Origin: Terriglobia bacterium
Lineage (GTDB): Bacteria; Acidobacteriota; Terriglobia; Bryobacterales; Bryobacteraceae
Direction: 5' to 3'
DNA length: 64,000 nucleotides
Assembly: GCA_020073305.1 (NCBI GenBank)
Contig: JAIQFK010000004.1
Coordinates: forward strand, 248,001 to 312,000
The position numbers were made by a program, and so were the translations under genes. The notes under the pieces are model-generated. The model made no database searches. It worked only from the letters and a program-made list of their open reading frames with translations, and had not been told where the DNA came from. This document shows, piece by piece, positions 41,529 to 50,792 of this stretch. The first letter of the stretch is position 1; each line of letters begins with the position of its first letter.

Positions 41529-42122
41529 ATGAGTCTGTTTGGCAGTCTGAAGTTGGGTGGCTGTTTGTTGGGCGCGGCGCTGCTTCTGCCCGCCGCCACT
41601 CGATCCCAGTCGCTTTCGTGCCGGGTCGATGCACCCACCGCCGAATCATACAGATGGAATTTTCAGACCGAAGCGCAAGGGTTGTTGGACAATGTCGCCT
41701 CTGTAGCCCGCAATACGCGCGGGCACGCGGACCAGCTCCAGAGCATGATGTGGCGCCACGACATCAGCTGGGAGTCGCAGGCCCTCGAACTCAACCAGAT
41801 TCGCGACGAGGTAAACGAACTGGGCCAGAAGCTGTGCCGGCTCGAAACCATCCGCCGCGTGACCTCGCCTTGGGAGCGCAAAGCGATTGACCAGGCTGCT
41901 CCGCTGATCTCGGAGCTGGCGAAGGATACTGAAAACGCCATCACACTCCTGAAAGACAACCACAACAACCTGTTCATGCCCGCATACACGTCTTTGGGGA
42001 CGGACTTATATCGACGGTCGCAAGAGTTGACGAAGTCGGTCACCGAGTTCGATACATTTGGCAAGATTCACCAGCAAGATATGCACTTAGAGAAGTCGTT
42101 GGGACTTACCAAGAGCAGTTGA
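41529..42122 (+). CDS. Secreted helical protein of unknown function
   Basis: 197 residues with a signal peptide (GGCLLGAALLLPAATRSQ). The mature part is almost wholly alpha-helical, with heptad-like spacing (LQSMMWRHDISWESQALELN, ELGQKLCRLE and ENAITLLKDNHNN). No family recognised. It precedes the Pal-like lipoprotein gene by 77 bases on the same strand, so an envelope role is plausible but not shown. Confidence 0.65.
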   Translation: MSLFGSLKLGGCLLGAALLLPAATRSQSLSCRVDAPTAESYRWNFQTEAQGLLDNVASVARNTRGHADQLQSMMWRHDISWESQALELNQIRDEVNELGQKLCRLETIRRVTSPWERKAIDQAAPLISELAKDTENAITLLKDNHNNLFMPAYTSLGTDLYRRSQELTKSVTEFDTFGKIHQQDMHLEKSLGLTKSS

Positions 42123-42199
42123 CCGATTTCGAGGCCGCGGCAGGTGTCAGGACCGTCGCGGCATGCCTTCAACAGAAATGACAGGAGAAGAGAAACGAC

Positions 42200-42973
42200 A
42201 TGACCAAGCGAAAATTAGAGTTACTCGCGCTACTGATCTGCTTCACGGTGTTCGCGTCCGCTTGCAAGAAGAAAGTGGCAGCCGTTCCACTCCCACCCCC
42301 GTTACCCGCCGCCAAGGAGTCTGCGCCTCCGCCGCCAAAACCGGAGATCTTGAGCTTTACTGCCTCGCCGGCCGCCATTGAACGGGGCCAGTCGTCGAGC
42401 TTGAGGTGGTCCGTTCGCAATGTCACGAGTGTCACGATTGAGCCCAGCATGGGCTCCGTGCAGCCCGGCGGCACCCGCCAGGTATTCCCCAACAGCAATA
42501 CCACGTATACGCTCGTCGCCAAGGGACCCGGTGGGACGGCGGAAGATACGGCTTTGGTGAGGGTGACCATTCCCGCGCCAACCGCTGCAGTGGCGCCGAG
42601 GAAATCATTGGGCGATCTGCTCGGCGAGCAGACCCAGGATGCCTACTTTGACTACGACATGTCCAATCTCCGGCCGGATGCTCGCACCGCGCTGCAGCAT
42701 GACGCCACGGCGCTGAGGGACATCTTCAAGAGTTTCCAGTCCGCCAAAGTTGCCGTGGAGGGCCACTGCGATGAACGCGGGTCAGCCGAGTACAATCTGG
42801 CGCTGGGTGATCGCCGCGCGAAGGAGGCCAGAGACTACCTGGTCGAGTTCGGCGTTCCAGCAGTTCAACTGACGACTATCAGCTACGGCAAAGAGCGTCC
42901 GCAGTGCACCGAGCACAACGAGGAATGCTGGCAGAAGAATCGCCGGGCGCACCTTTCTGCCTCGGCGAATTGA
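42200..42973 (+). CDS. pal: Pal/OmpA-family lipoprotein with Ig-like N-terminal domain
   Basis: 257 residues. Lipoprotein signal with lipobox FASAC (acylated C22). A Pro-rich linker leads to an Ig-like domain (about 48-122; ILSFTASPAAIERGQSSSLR), not present in classical Pal. The OmpA C-terminal domain (about 148-257) has AYFDYDMSNLRPDA, the peptidoglycan-binding VEGHCDERGSAEYNLALGDR and a closing NRRAHLSA. It anchors the outer membrane to peptidoglycan. The Tol genes are not adjacent. AGGAG sits about 12 bases before the ATG. Confidence 0.9.
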   Translation: MTKRKLELLALLICFTVFASACKKKVAAVPLPPPLPAAKESAPPPPKPEILSFTASPAAIERGQSSSLRWSVRNVTSVTIEPSMGSVQPGGTRQVFPNSNTTYTLVAKGPGGTAEDTALVRVTIPAPTAAVAPRKSLGDLLGEQTQDAYFDYDMSNLRPDARTALQHDATALRDIFKSFQSAKVAVEGHCDERGSAEYNLALGDRRAKEARDYLVEFGVPAVQLTTISYGKERPQCTEHNEECWQKNRRAHLSASAN

Positions 42974-43053
42974 TCCGGGCAAGCGCCGATCTTTCCGCGA
43001 ATCTCAAGTGACCCGGTGCCGCCGCCGCGCCGCAACTGGCTACACTGAAGGTG

Positions 43054-43938
43054 ATGCGCATGGGTCAGAGGGTCGCGCTCGGCAGCATGATCGTGAGCGG
43101 CGGTCTTGCCGTCGTCAAGATTATCACTGGCCTGATGGCCGGATCGACTTCCGTAGTCGCTGACGGATTGGAATCAGCCGGCGACGTCCTCTCATCCGGC
43201 CTGGTCTTCTTGGGACTGACTGTCGCCGCCAAACCGGCGGACTGGAACCACCCCTACGGCCACGGCCGCGCCGAGACGCTTACGGGTCTTCTGGTGGGCC
43301 TGATGCTGCTTGGCGCCGGCGTTGCTATCTCGTTCCACGCGCTGCTGCGCGCCGGCGAGGTCCACCAGCCACCCGCGGCTTATGCCATCTGGCCGTTGAT
43401 CGCTTCGATTGGCATTAAGAGTATTCTCTGCGGCGTGAAATTCCGCTTCGGGAAAAGGATCGGCAGTACGGCTCTGGTCGCGGACGCCTGGAACGACGCC
43501 GTGGATATCGTATCGGGGCTCGCAGCTCTGGTCGCCGTTGGCCTGACGCTCTACGATCCGGGACGGTTTCTTGCTGCCGACCACTATGGTGGTTTCGCCG
43601 TGGGACTCATCGTGGTTTTCACGGGACTGCGAGTCACGCGCGATACCGCCCTGCAGTTGATGGACACCATGCCCAACGACCGCATGATGCGGACCATCCG
43701 TGACGTGGCTCAGCAGGTTTCAGGAGTCGAAGGCGTGGAAAAATGCTTTGCGCGCAAAACCGGGCTGCAGTATCACGTGGATCTGCATCTGGAGGTAGAT
43801 CCCGAAATCACGGTGCGCTCCTCACACGACATTGCGGAACAGGTGCGCAATCGCATCCGCCGCGACCTGGATTGGGTGGCCGACGTGCTGGTCCACGTTG
43901 AACCTTCGCCGAACCATCACCGCAGGCCCGGAATGTAG
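43054..43938 (+). CDS. Cation diffusion facilitator (CDF) family transporter
   Basis: About 294 residues. Six membrane helices in the first 200, with metal-site motifs VVADGLESAGDVLSSG (helix 2) and ALVADAWNDAVDIVSG (helix 5). The cytosolic C-terminal domain (about 205-285) contains VSGVEGVEKCFARKTGLQYHVDLHL (cited in part) with conserved His. Exports a divalent metal such as zinc, iron or manganese in exchange for protons. A GTG directly before and an ATG two codons on are alternative starts. Convergent with the last gene of the glycan operon, whose stop overlaps it by 22 bases. Confidence 0.9.
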   Translation: MRMGQRVALGSMIVSGGLAVVKIITGLMAGSTSVVADGLESAGDVLSSGLVFLGLTVAAKPADWNHPYGHGRAETLTGLLVGLMLLGAGVAISFHALLRAGEVHQPPAAYAIWPLIASIGIKSILCGVKFRFGKRIGSTALVADAWNDAVDIVSGLAALVAVGLTLYDPGRFLAADHYGGFAVGLIVVFTGLRVTRDTALQLMDTMPNDRMMRTIRDVAQQVSGVEGVEKCFARKTGLQYHVDLHLEVDPEITVRSSHDIAEQVRNRIRRDLDWVADVLVHVEPSPNHHRRPGM

Positions 43939-44483
43939 GCACGCACGCGGGAACGGTACGCCACGAAAGTCTCTTTGAACCGTCCCTCGAGCAGACGGTC
44001 TTCGGCGCGCACGCGGACCTCAGTCCCGGCCAGATACGCAATGACCCCGGCTGTAAACATCGGCCACCACGTCCAGGCGAACCCGGTTGCTAGGAGCATG
44101 CCGAGCATCGAAGTATAAATCGGATGCCGGATGGCCCGATAGGGGCCCGTCTGTACGAGCTCGTGATCCTGAATGAGCGCCGCTTCGTAACGCCACTGCT
44201 TTCCAAGGTGTCGCGCGGCACTCCACCCCAGCGCGACCGAGGCTGGTGCGAGAACCATGGAGGTGATAAGCGATGCTGCCGATTTCTGAAATCCCACTGG
44301 CCGGACATAAGCCCAGACCAGGGCAAAGCCGAACATCTGAAGCAGAATGCCCCATCTCGACACGGGCGCAGCGACCACGGGCTGCCGGCCCGCCGCCTGC
44401 CTTCGAGGTGCCAGGAACCCGAGCGACCACACGATCCAGCAGCCAATCAGCTCGGCGAAAGCTACGATTTGCAGCACCGTCAT
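43917..44483 (-). CDS. Isoprenylcysteine carboxyl methyltransferase-like membrane protein
   Basis: 188 residues from MTVLQIVAFAELIGCW; the ATG overlaps the permease stop (ATGA), so the longer frame reaching 45038 is rejected. Five or so hydrophobic helices, then the ICMT SAM-binding signature GPYRAIRHPIYTSMLGMLLA and RAEDRLLEGRFKETFVAYR. Bacterial members methylate lipids or unknown isoprenoid-linked substrates. Last gene of the glycan operon; it might act on a lipid-linked glycan (inference). Confidence 0.85.
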   Translation of the reverse strand: MTVLQIVAFAELIGCWIVWSLGFLAPRRQAAGRQPVVAAPVSRWGILLQMFGFALVWAYVRPVGFQKSAASLITSMVLAPASVALGWSAARHLGKQWRYEAALIQDHELVQTGPYRAIRHPIYTSMLGMLLATGFAWTWWPMFTAGVIAYLAGTEVRVRAEDRLLEGRFKETFVAYRSRVRAYIPGLR

Positions 44484-45706
44484 ATCAGATCCGCGAACGA
44501 TTTCCTCAGTTTGTAGAACCACGCATGGCCCACCACAAAAACGACAACTGAGATTACGTACACCTTCCACAGCGAGTGGAACGCGGGCGCGCGCCCTTCG
44601 AGCAGTACGTCGCGATACCCGCGCACCAGCACGAACATCGGATTCTTTGAAAGGACGCGCATCGCAGGACCGGGCAGGGAAGTCTCCGGGTAGCAGATCG
44701 GAGTCAGGAAAAACCAGAGGGTCAGCAGGAATCCGTTGACCTGCGCCAGATCGCGCACGAAGACCCCGAGTGCCGCCAGGAACCAGCAGATGCCGGCCGT
44801 CAACAGAATCTGGGGAATGACGAGCACCGGCAACCAGACCGCCGAGGGCCGGACATACCCGCGCGCCAGGTAGCATCCCAAAAGAAACAACGCCACGCCG
44901 AACACTTCGCTCACCAGGCCGGCTGTTACCAGGTTCACGGGCAGAGTTTCCACCGGAAAAACGAGCTTCTTGACGAAATTGCGATGCTCGATCATCACCG
45001 TCGGCGCGCGCCCGGCCGCCTCGCTGATCGCCAGCCACGGCAGCATTCCCGCGAGAAAATAGAGCGCAAACCCGGCGCGGCTCGGGTCATTAGGAAAACG
45101 CGCCTGAAGCACCACGCCGAAGACAAAAAAATACGTCAACATCAGGATCAGCGGATTGAGCACCGTCCAGAATGCGCCGCCGAACGACCCGCGATATCGC
45201 CCCAGTACATCCCGGCGCACCATCGTGCGGATCAGGCTGCGGTGGCGCGCGATCGTCTCGAACGGCAGCGTGAACGAGCGGCGCACCGAGCGCAGAAACC
45301 TTTCGCGCCGCACCTGGGCCTCCGTGGCTACGCGGAAACCATCTACACGCGCTCGCCCGCCGTCCACGGCGCTATCGATCAGCAGGAACTCCGCCCCGCG
45401 CTCATATAGCCAATAGGCGTGCTCCTGCATCCCCGAAACAAACACCCGGTAGCGCCCGGGCTCGGGCGGAAGCTCGAAGCGTAGTTCGAACCGCCGGGCT
45501 TCACCGGGCGCAATGTCGGCTTCCGGCGCGGTCCGCGGCCCATCCATCACCAATGTGCCCGTTTCCGGGTCGAAGACGTGATAGCCCATCGCGAAGCCTT
45601 CTGACGGCCGCCAGCTCTCAGAAGAGAGATTCCGAATCTCGAAGCTTGCGGTAATGGAGCGGTCGTGGCCGGCTCGGACTTCGGCGCGATGGACGCGAGC
45701 TGTCAC
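44480..45706 (-). CDS. ABC-2 polysaccharide export permease (Wzm-like) with N-terminal beta-sandwich domain
   Basis: 408 residues from GTG (GTGA overlap with the upstream stop). Residues about 1-125 are a beta-rich domain (ITASFEIRNLSSESWRPSEG, then TGTLVMDGPR and LPPEPGRYRVFVSGMQEHAY) like the glycan-recognition or Wzt-C-type sandwich usually found on the ATPase. Residues about 155-408 form a six-helix ABC-2 permease: LIRTMVRRDVLGRYRGSFGG, FFVFGVVLQARFP, LYFLAGMLPWLAISEAAGR, FVRDLAQVNGF and LTPICYPETSLP. It moves undecaprenyl-linked glycan across the inner membrane. No ABC ATPase gene is nearby, so its partner must be encoded elsewhere. Confidence 0.85.
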   Translation of the reverse strand: MTARVHRAEVRAGHDRSITASFEIRNLSSESWRPSEGFAMGYHVFDPETGTLVMDGPRTAPEADIAPGEARRFELRFELPPEPGRYRVFVSGMQEHAYWLYERGAEFLLIDSAVDGGRARVDGFRVATEAQVRRERFLRSVRRSFTLPFETIARHRSLIRTMVRRDVLGRYRGSFGGAFWTVLNPLILMLTYFFVFGVVLQARFPNDPSRAGFALYFLAGMLPWLAISEAAGRAPTVMIEHRNFVKKLVFPVETLPVNLVTAGLVSEVFGVALFLLGCYLARGYVRPSAVWLPVLVIPQILLTAGICWFLAALGVFVRDLAQVNGFLLTLWFFLTPICYPETSLPGPAMRVLSKNPMFVLVRGYRDVLLEGRAPAFHSLWKVYVISVVVFVVGHAWFYKLRKSFADLI

Positions 45707-47661
45707 GTGTAGAGCCAGGACGGGTAGCGCTCGCGAACCGGTCCGGTCTTCTTGCCCACTGCGTAGATGCCTTCCCCGCGCAACCCGGTATCGAGATTGT
45801 AGCGCTCCAGCAGGTGCACCACCCACGCATACTCGGCGGTCGGCTCCTCGCGGAACGGGCCGGTCTCCAGCCGCACCACGGCGAAGCCGGAGTTTTCCAG
45901 CAGCCTGTAGATCTCGCGTGGTGCGTATTCGCGGTTGTGGCGGGCGGCCGTCTCACCGTCCGCAGAGGGCTGGATGTAGGCGTGGAAAAATCCGGGATGA
46001 TACCCCTGCAGGATTGCCGCGATGGCGCGCAGGCCCGCGATATTGGGCGTGGTGAGCACCAGGTGTCCGCCGGGCTTCAAGATGCGGTTCGCTTCCGACA
46101 TCAGGTGCATCGGGTCGTGAAACAGATGCTCGATCAGCTCGCAACAAAGAACCGTTGAGAAATACTCGCCGTCGTAGGGGAACGGATCCTTCTCCGCGTC
46201 GAAGAGGTCGATGTCGCATTGAAACTGTTCCCCTTCGGACGACACCACGGTCCGCGGGTCCACGCTACCTGCGGGCCCGTAGTAGCAGCCGCGAACCGTG
46301 CCGTAACCCAGCTTGGTCCGGAGGGCGGGCGTAATTTGCAGATAGGCGCCCATTTCGAGGATGCGGTCCTTGGGCCCGCCCGGCGGCGTAATTTCGAGCG
46401 TGCGGGCCAGCCGCGTCTGGTGCGTCCGGATGTAGCCTTGTGCGGCGCCGTCTTCCGCCCATCCGGCGATGTATTCCGAAGGAACCGGCTCGGATTTGGG
46501 CGGCGCCTCTCTTGGCGTGCGGGCGGCCGGCTCCTCCCATTCGCGCCCTTCCGTGACCGCGCAAAGGAAAGAAGCATACTGCCCGGCTACCGTCTCCCAG
46601 TTGCATTCTTTCTCGACGTACGATTTCGCACGCGCCCCGAGCGCCTTTGCCAACTCAGGCCGGGAGACCAGCAGGTTGAGATACTCGAAGATCGCGTCCT
46701 CCTCGCCCGGCCCCACCGGCGCCTTCAGGCACAGGTCATCCGGCAATTCGGCAAATGCGCCGACCTCGGATACGATCACGGCTCGCCCCAGTCCGAGAGC
46801 GCGCAACAGGCTGCCCGACGTTTCCCCGACGGTGGGATAGCGCAGATTCAGCACGATGTCGCTGGCGGCGATGTAGCCCGTGAAATCCTCGATGGGCGTG
46901 AAGCCGAGCGCGCGCACCCAGGCTGAAAGATCGAGTGTTCGAATGACGGAATCGAGCGGGAAGTCGGGATGCTTTTCACCCACCAGGATCATTTTGGCCC
47001 GCGGATCGACGCGCACCAGCCTGCGAAATGCACGCAGCGACTCGGAAATGCGCTTGTACGGTTTCAAGTGTCCGAAAATCCCGATGAGCGGCGTCCTCTC
47101 GTCCACGCCCAGCCGGTGGCGATATTCCAGCCGGTCAACTTCGGGAATCCACGCGCCATGCGGGATGCGCGCTATGGGTCCGGCAAAACCCTGCTTCCGC
47201 ATTTCGCACCGCATGAACTCGGAGTGAACGATGAGCGCTCGGGCCGATTCCAGCAGCCGGCGGGTCATGGGGATTCCTTCGTAGTCGGGCCCGGTTTCGA
47301 GCGCCTGGACCCGCCGCGCGTACTCGAGCGCCGCGCTGCCGCCGTTGTATGCGACCTCTTCCAGATACCCGTCCCAATCGCCACGCTTGATGGTGATGTC
47401 CGTTATCAGGTGGTGGACATTCGATTCGTGCATGACCACGACCCCCGGATGCCGCAGCGCGGTCTCGTATACGAAATCGTGATGGGGATTGTTGCCGATC
47501 TGGTACAGCGCCAGGTCGAAGTCATCCGCACGAAATTCGCGCCCGGCATCGGAAAAAACCTCGACCTCAACCCGCCGTTGCAGCGGCTCCAGAAGAGCCT
47601 GCGAGTAATCGGCGATGCCGCTGCGGGAGGGAGGCAGCGGCGAGACGAACGCGACGCGCAT
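45703..47661 (-). CDS. Glycosyltransferase (GT4) fused to SAM methyltransferase
   Basis: 652 residues. The N-terminal 375 form a GT-B glycosyltransferase: MRVAFVSPLPPSRSGIADYS, LIGIFGHLKPYKR, and TVGETSGSLLRALGLGRAVI with the family Glu near 290-320. Residues about 430-600 are a class I methyltransferase: DRILEMGAYLQITPAL at the SAM loop, VLCCELIEHLFHDP and LKPGGHLVLTTPN. One polypeptide may thus add and methylate (cap) a sugar, a way to stop chain growth in O-antigen systems (inference). Overlaps the permease gene by 4 bases; 8 bases after the DUF3108 gene. Confidence 0.88.
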   Translation of the reverse strand: MRVAFVSPLPPSRSGIADYSQALLEPLQRRVEVEVFSDAGREFRADDFDLALYQIGNNPHHDFVYETALRHPGVVVMHESNVHHLITDITIKRGDWDGYLEEVAYNGGSAALEYARRVQALETGPDYEGIPMTRRLLESARALIVHSEFMRCEMRKQGFAGPIARIPHGAWIPEVDRLEYRHRLGVDERTPLIGIFGHLKPYKRISESLRAFRRLVRVDPRAKMILVGEKHPDFPLDSVIRTLDLSAWVRALGFTPIEDFTGYIAASDIVLNLRYPTVGETSGSLLRALGLGRAVIVSEVGAFAELPDDLCLKAPVGPGEEDAIFEYLNLLVSRPELAKALGARAKSYVEKECNWETVAGQYASFLCAVTEGREWEEPAARTPREAPPKSEPVPSEYIAGWAEDGAAQGYIRTHQTRLARTLEITPPGGPKDRILEMGAYLQITPALRTKLGYGTVRGCYYGPAGSVDPRTVVSSEGEQFQCDIDLFDAEKDPFPYDGEYFSTVLCCELIEHLFHDPMHLMSEANRILKPGGHLVLTTPNIAGLRAIAAILQGYHPGFFHAYIQPSADGETAARHNREYAPREIYRLLENSGFAVVRLETGPFREEPTAEYAWVVHLLERYNLDTGLRGEGIYAVGKKTGPVRERYPSWLYT

Positions 47662-47669
47662 GTTGCCCG

Positions 47670-48413
47670 TCAGCGCGCCAGCTCCAGGGAAAACATGCCG
47701 AGGCTCAATGGAACCCGGATCACCAGGGGCGTCCGCGCCGCGTCGCGCGCGAAGAACATCTCGAACGTGATCTCCGATGCGGGACCTTTGAGCGTGGCAA
47801 TGACACGATCAGCCGTGGACGGCTTGTCATTGGCTTTCACCGTTTGCTCGCCCGTATATTCGAGCCTCACTTGGTACGGCCCTCCGAAGAGGATGTTCTC
47901 ATGCGGGGGTACGCGGCCCTGGCCCAATTCGCGCCTCGCGAAATAGAGGAAGGTCAGTGCGTCGTGGGCGCACTGAGAAATGGAAACATCCGATTTTCCC
48001 CCGCCCACCGTCTCGCGGTGAGCTACGCCTTCGTGTTGGTCGAAAGCGACACGTTCATGCGATTTCCTAGCGCCGTGCGTGAAGTCTCTGTCGAACATCG
48101 CCGAGCAGAGATCCACGGAAGCGGTCGCCTGGTAGCGGTCCGTTACGCCAAATCCGGGAATGGCGGCATCCAGAGTCATGTTGAACGCCCATTGCTCCCC
48201 GGCGTCCTTGGATGGCCGATTCTTGGTGGCGCTCAGGTGCGCTTCTCCCAGGCTCAGACCGGTCGGCCAGTTCACGGTGTAATTCAGGGTCTCATTGGTG
48301 AAAGGGAAACCCGTGGGGTCCGCCACCGGTCCGGCCAGAGCCGTGGCTGGAACCAACAGAGAGCAGAGGAAGCCGGCTATCGGCCGCCGGCGCGCTGGCG
48401 AGACGGGAATCAT
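47670..48413 (-). CDS. DUF3108-like secreted protein
   Basis: 247 residues with a signal peptide (GFLCSLLVPATALAGPV). The mature part TLNYTVNWPTGLSLGEAHLS and the repeated beta strands after it match the DUF3108 pattern of periplasmic proteins. Function unknown. Its position inside a glycosyltransferase operon (4-base overlap with the upstream glycosyltransferase, 8 bases to the next) suggests a link to glycan export or envelope assembly. Confidence 0.75.
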   Translation of the reverse strand: MIPVSPARRRPIAGFLCSLLVPATALAGPVADPTGFPFTNETLNYTVNWPTGLSLGEAHLSATKNRPSKDAGEQWAFNMTLDAAIPGFGVTDRYQATASVDLCSAMFDRDFTHGARKSHERVAFDQHEGVAHRETVGGGKSDVSISQCAHDALTFLYFARRELGQGRVPPHENILFGGPYQVRLEYTGEQTVKANDKPSTADRVIATLKGPASEITFEMFFARDAARTPLVIRVPLSLGMFSLELAR

Positions 48414-49564
48414 TGTTCGGAAATCGATGCGGATACCGCCCTGGCTTCCACCGGCTGGCGTCGCTCCAGGACGTCGTAATAGACATCCAGAGTCTCCTGG
48501 GCCGTCTTCTGCCAGCTAAAGTGCGTGGCGCGCTGCAGGCCCAGCCGGCACATGCGTGAGCGCAGCTCCGCGTGCAGAATCAGATCCAGCATCGCGCGCG
48601 TGATCTCGTCGGCGTTATACGGATTGAACAGGAGTGCTGCGCCGTCCGCGACTTCTGGAACGGCTGACGTATTCGAGCACGCCACGGCTGCGCCACATGC
48701 CATGGCTTCCAGCACCGGGAGCCCGAAGCCTTCATAGAACGAAGGAAAGCAGAACAACTCGCACGCGTTGTAGAGGTGCAACAGATCGTCATCCGAAACG
48801 AAGCCAAGAAAGCGGATGCGGTCCGCGACCCCTGAGTCTTCCGCCGCCTCGTGCACCCGCCGGCCAAACCACGTCTCCTTCCCCGCCAGAATCAATTGGT
48901 GCGGAAGGTGCGGATGGGCTTGAACGAGGCGGCCAAAGGCCTCGATCAACCCCACGTGATTCTTGCGCGGCTGCAGGTCTCCCACCGAAAGGACGAACGG
49001 CGCGGCGATTCCGAACCGTTCCCGCACCTGCGCCAGAGCCGTGTCGCGCCGCACCGGATGGAAGCAGTCGGCGGCTGCGTTCGGCACCACCGCAATGCGA
49101 TCCGGGTCCAGGTGATAGGCGCGTGCGATGGAATCGCGGGAAAACTCGCTTCCCGTCAGAATCCGGGCCGCTTTACGGATGGTGTGTTGCACCGTCAGAC
49201 GCAACTGCATCGCCCGGTGGAAGGGGAAGTAGTCCGGGTGTTCGAGAAAGCTGACATCATGCACGCTGACCACCACCGGTACCGGGCATCCCAGAGGTGC
49301 TGTGTATTGAACGTGCAGCAGCTCGGGGCGGTCGCGGCGGAGCTTCAGTGCGAAATCGCACCCCAGCCGGACAAACGGATTGCCCGCAATGCGGCGGACA
49401 GGGAATCGCGACGGGACCCAGGCCTCCACCTCATCCATCGACAGGTACGTGATGAATTCCGACTCCCGGTCGAGCGCCGCGAAGCCGTTCAAGAGGCTGC
49501 GAACGTAAACTTCGTTTCCGGTGAGATGACGGCCTATTGCGTGAGCGTCAACAGCAAAGCGCAT
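48410..49564 (-). CDS. Glycosyltransferase, GT4 family
   Basis: 384 residues. GT-B fold: opening MRFAVDAHAIGRHLTGNEVY, HVQYTAPLG, VSVHDVSFLEHPDYF, the donor-site VLSVGDLQPRKNH and FCFPSFYEGFGLPVLEAMACG with the E-x7-E motif. Transfers a sugar from a nucleotide donor to the growing lipid-linked glycan. Sugar identity is not deducible. 51 bases separate it from the upstream glycosyltransferase; its stop overlaps the DUF3108 gene. Confidence 0.9.
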   Translation of the reverse strand: MRFAVDAHAIGRHLTGNEVYVRSLLNGFAALDRESEFITYLSMDEVEAWVPSRFPVRRIAGNPFVRLGCDFALKLRRDRPELLHVQYTAPLGCPVPVVVSVHDVSFLEHPDYFPFHRAMQLRLTVQHTIRKAARILTGSEFSRDSIARAYHLDPDRIAVVPNAAADCFHPVRRDTALAQVRERFGIAAPFVLSVGDLQPRKNHVGLIEAFGRLVQAHPHLPHQLILAGKETWFGRRVHEAAEDSGVADRIRFLGFVSDDDLLHLYNACELFCFPSFYEGFGLPVLEAMACGAAVACSNTSAVPEVADGAALLFNPYNADEITRAMLDLILHAELRSRMCRLGLQRATHFSWQKTAQETLDVYYDVLERRQPVEARAVSASISEQ

Positions 49565-49615
49565 TCGGACCTTACCAGTATATAGTGAGCCAAGGGTCCC
49601 TTAATCGCCAGTTTC

Positions 49616-50791
49616 TCATAAATCGAGGCTTTGCCACGCCCGGTCCCATGTAAACTCTGACTCAAATAATGCCCGGCCCGCTCCACCCAGGCGTGCACGG
49701 AGATCAGGAGAAGTTAACACGGCCGATACTTCCTTGGCGAAATCCTCGGCGCCGTCAGCGATTAGTAAGTTCTCGTTGTGCCGCGCCGGCAGACCTTCAG
49801 CGCCGATGGTGGTGGATACGATAGCACGGCCCGCGGCCCACCCTTCGATCACCTTAAACCGCGTGCCGCTTCCCGCGAGCAGTGGAACCACCACGACTTT
49901 TGCCGCCGCCAGCTCTTCGATGGCATCCTCGACAGCTCCCGACTTCTCGATGCGGGCGTCGCCGGCCGTATATTTCTCGACGGCCTGCGGATTCTTCCCC
50001 ACCAGGCGCCACACCAGGCTCGGCCAGCGGTCGCGCAAAATCGGCCAGATCTCGTTGCGGAAAAACCGTACCGCCGCGACGTTCGGATGGTATTCAAGGT
50101 TGCCGGAAAAGGCCACCATGTCGCGCTCGGGAACCTGCGGCCGTCGAACCAGTGGAATCGTATTCGGATAAACGATGATACGGGAACGCGGAACGATCGC
50201 CCGTGCCAGTTGAGCGTCGGCGCCCGAGGCCGTCAAGAGGCAGTCGTAACGCGGCAGCCAGTGCGCCTCGAGCTCGCGCGCCGATTGGCAAAAAATCTCG
50301 TGCGCCAGAGCCTCCGGCCCTTGTTCGGTGCGAGCGCATCGCTCATGCAGCACCGATTCAATGTTATGCAGATCGAGTACGGTTTTGGCGCTTACGGTCG
50401 CCACCTGTTCCCAGTAAGGGGCGCACCAGAAGTGCTCGATGACCGCAACCTGGTAGCTCCGGCCGCGTACCAACGCCGCTATGCGATCGGCGAATCCTGC
50501 GAACCGGTCGACTAGCGGCGGGACTCCCCGAGCCAGTCTCCCCGTATTGCGCACCACCCGGGAAATCGCGTCCTTGCGATGATGCGGCAATTCGAGCACA
50601 TGAATCTCCCGCGCGATTCCTCGGGGAAAGAGCTCCGTGGGGTCTGCCGCCCCAGGCTCGCGAAAGACGATGACGTCCACTTCGTATCGCCCGGCAAGGT
50701 ATTCGAGCAAGGAAGCCGAACGCAGCGCCCCGCCGCCCCGCGCGGGATACGGCGCCTCCGGAACCAGAAAGAGTGCGTACCGGTCGGGCAT
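49616..50791 (-). CDS. Glycosyltransferase, GT4-like
   Basis: 391 residues. FLVPEAPYPARGGGALRSAS at the N-terminus and a donor domain with MVAFSGNLEYHPN, RLVGKNPQA and VVVPLLAGSGTRFKVIEGWA (the E of the E-x7-E site), followed by AIVSTTIGAEGL. Related to glycosyltransferases of exopolysaccharide loci. The start follows the next upstream gene's stop (50793) directly, consistent with one operon. Confidence 0.88.
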   Translation of the reverse strand: MPDRYALFLVPEAPYPARGGGALRSASLLEYLAGRYEVDVIVFREPGAADPTELFPRGIAREIHVLELPHHRKDAISRVVRNTGRLARGVPPLVDRFAGFADRIAALVRGRSYQVAVIEHFWCAPYWEQVATVSAKTVLDLHNIESVLHERCARTEQGPEALAHEIFCQSARELEAHWLPRYDCLLTASGADAQLARAIVPRSRIIVYPNTIPLVRRPQVPERDMVAFSGNLEYHPNVAAVRFFRNEIWPILRDRWPSLVWRLVGKNPQAVEKYTAGDARIEKSGAVEDAIEELAAAKVVVVPLLAGSGTRFKVIEGWAAGRAIVSTTIGAEGLPARHNENLLIADGAEDFAKEVSAVLTSPDLRARLGGAGRALFESEFTWDRAWQSLDL

Positions 50792-50792
50792 A

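Noticed and set aside
41314-41649. N-terminal extension of the holin-like ORF
   Set aside because: A strong ribosome site supports the ATG at 41313, and the extension overlaps the divergent gene.
44484-45038. N-terminal extension of the ICMT-like ORF
   Set aside because: Lies wholly inside the permease gene in another frame; the ATGA overlap at 44483 gives the natural start.
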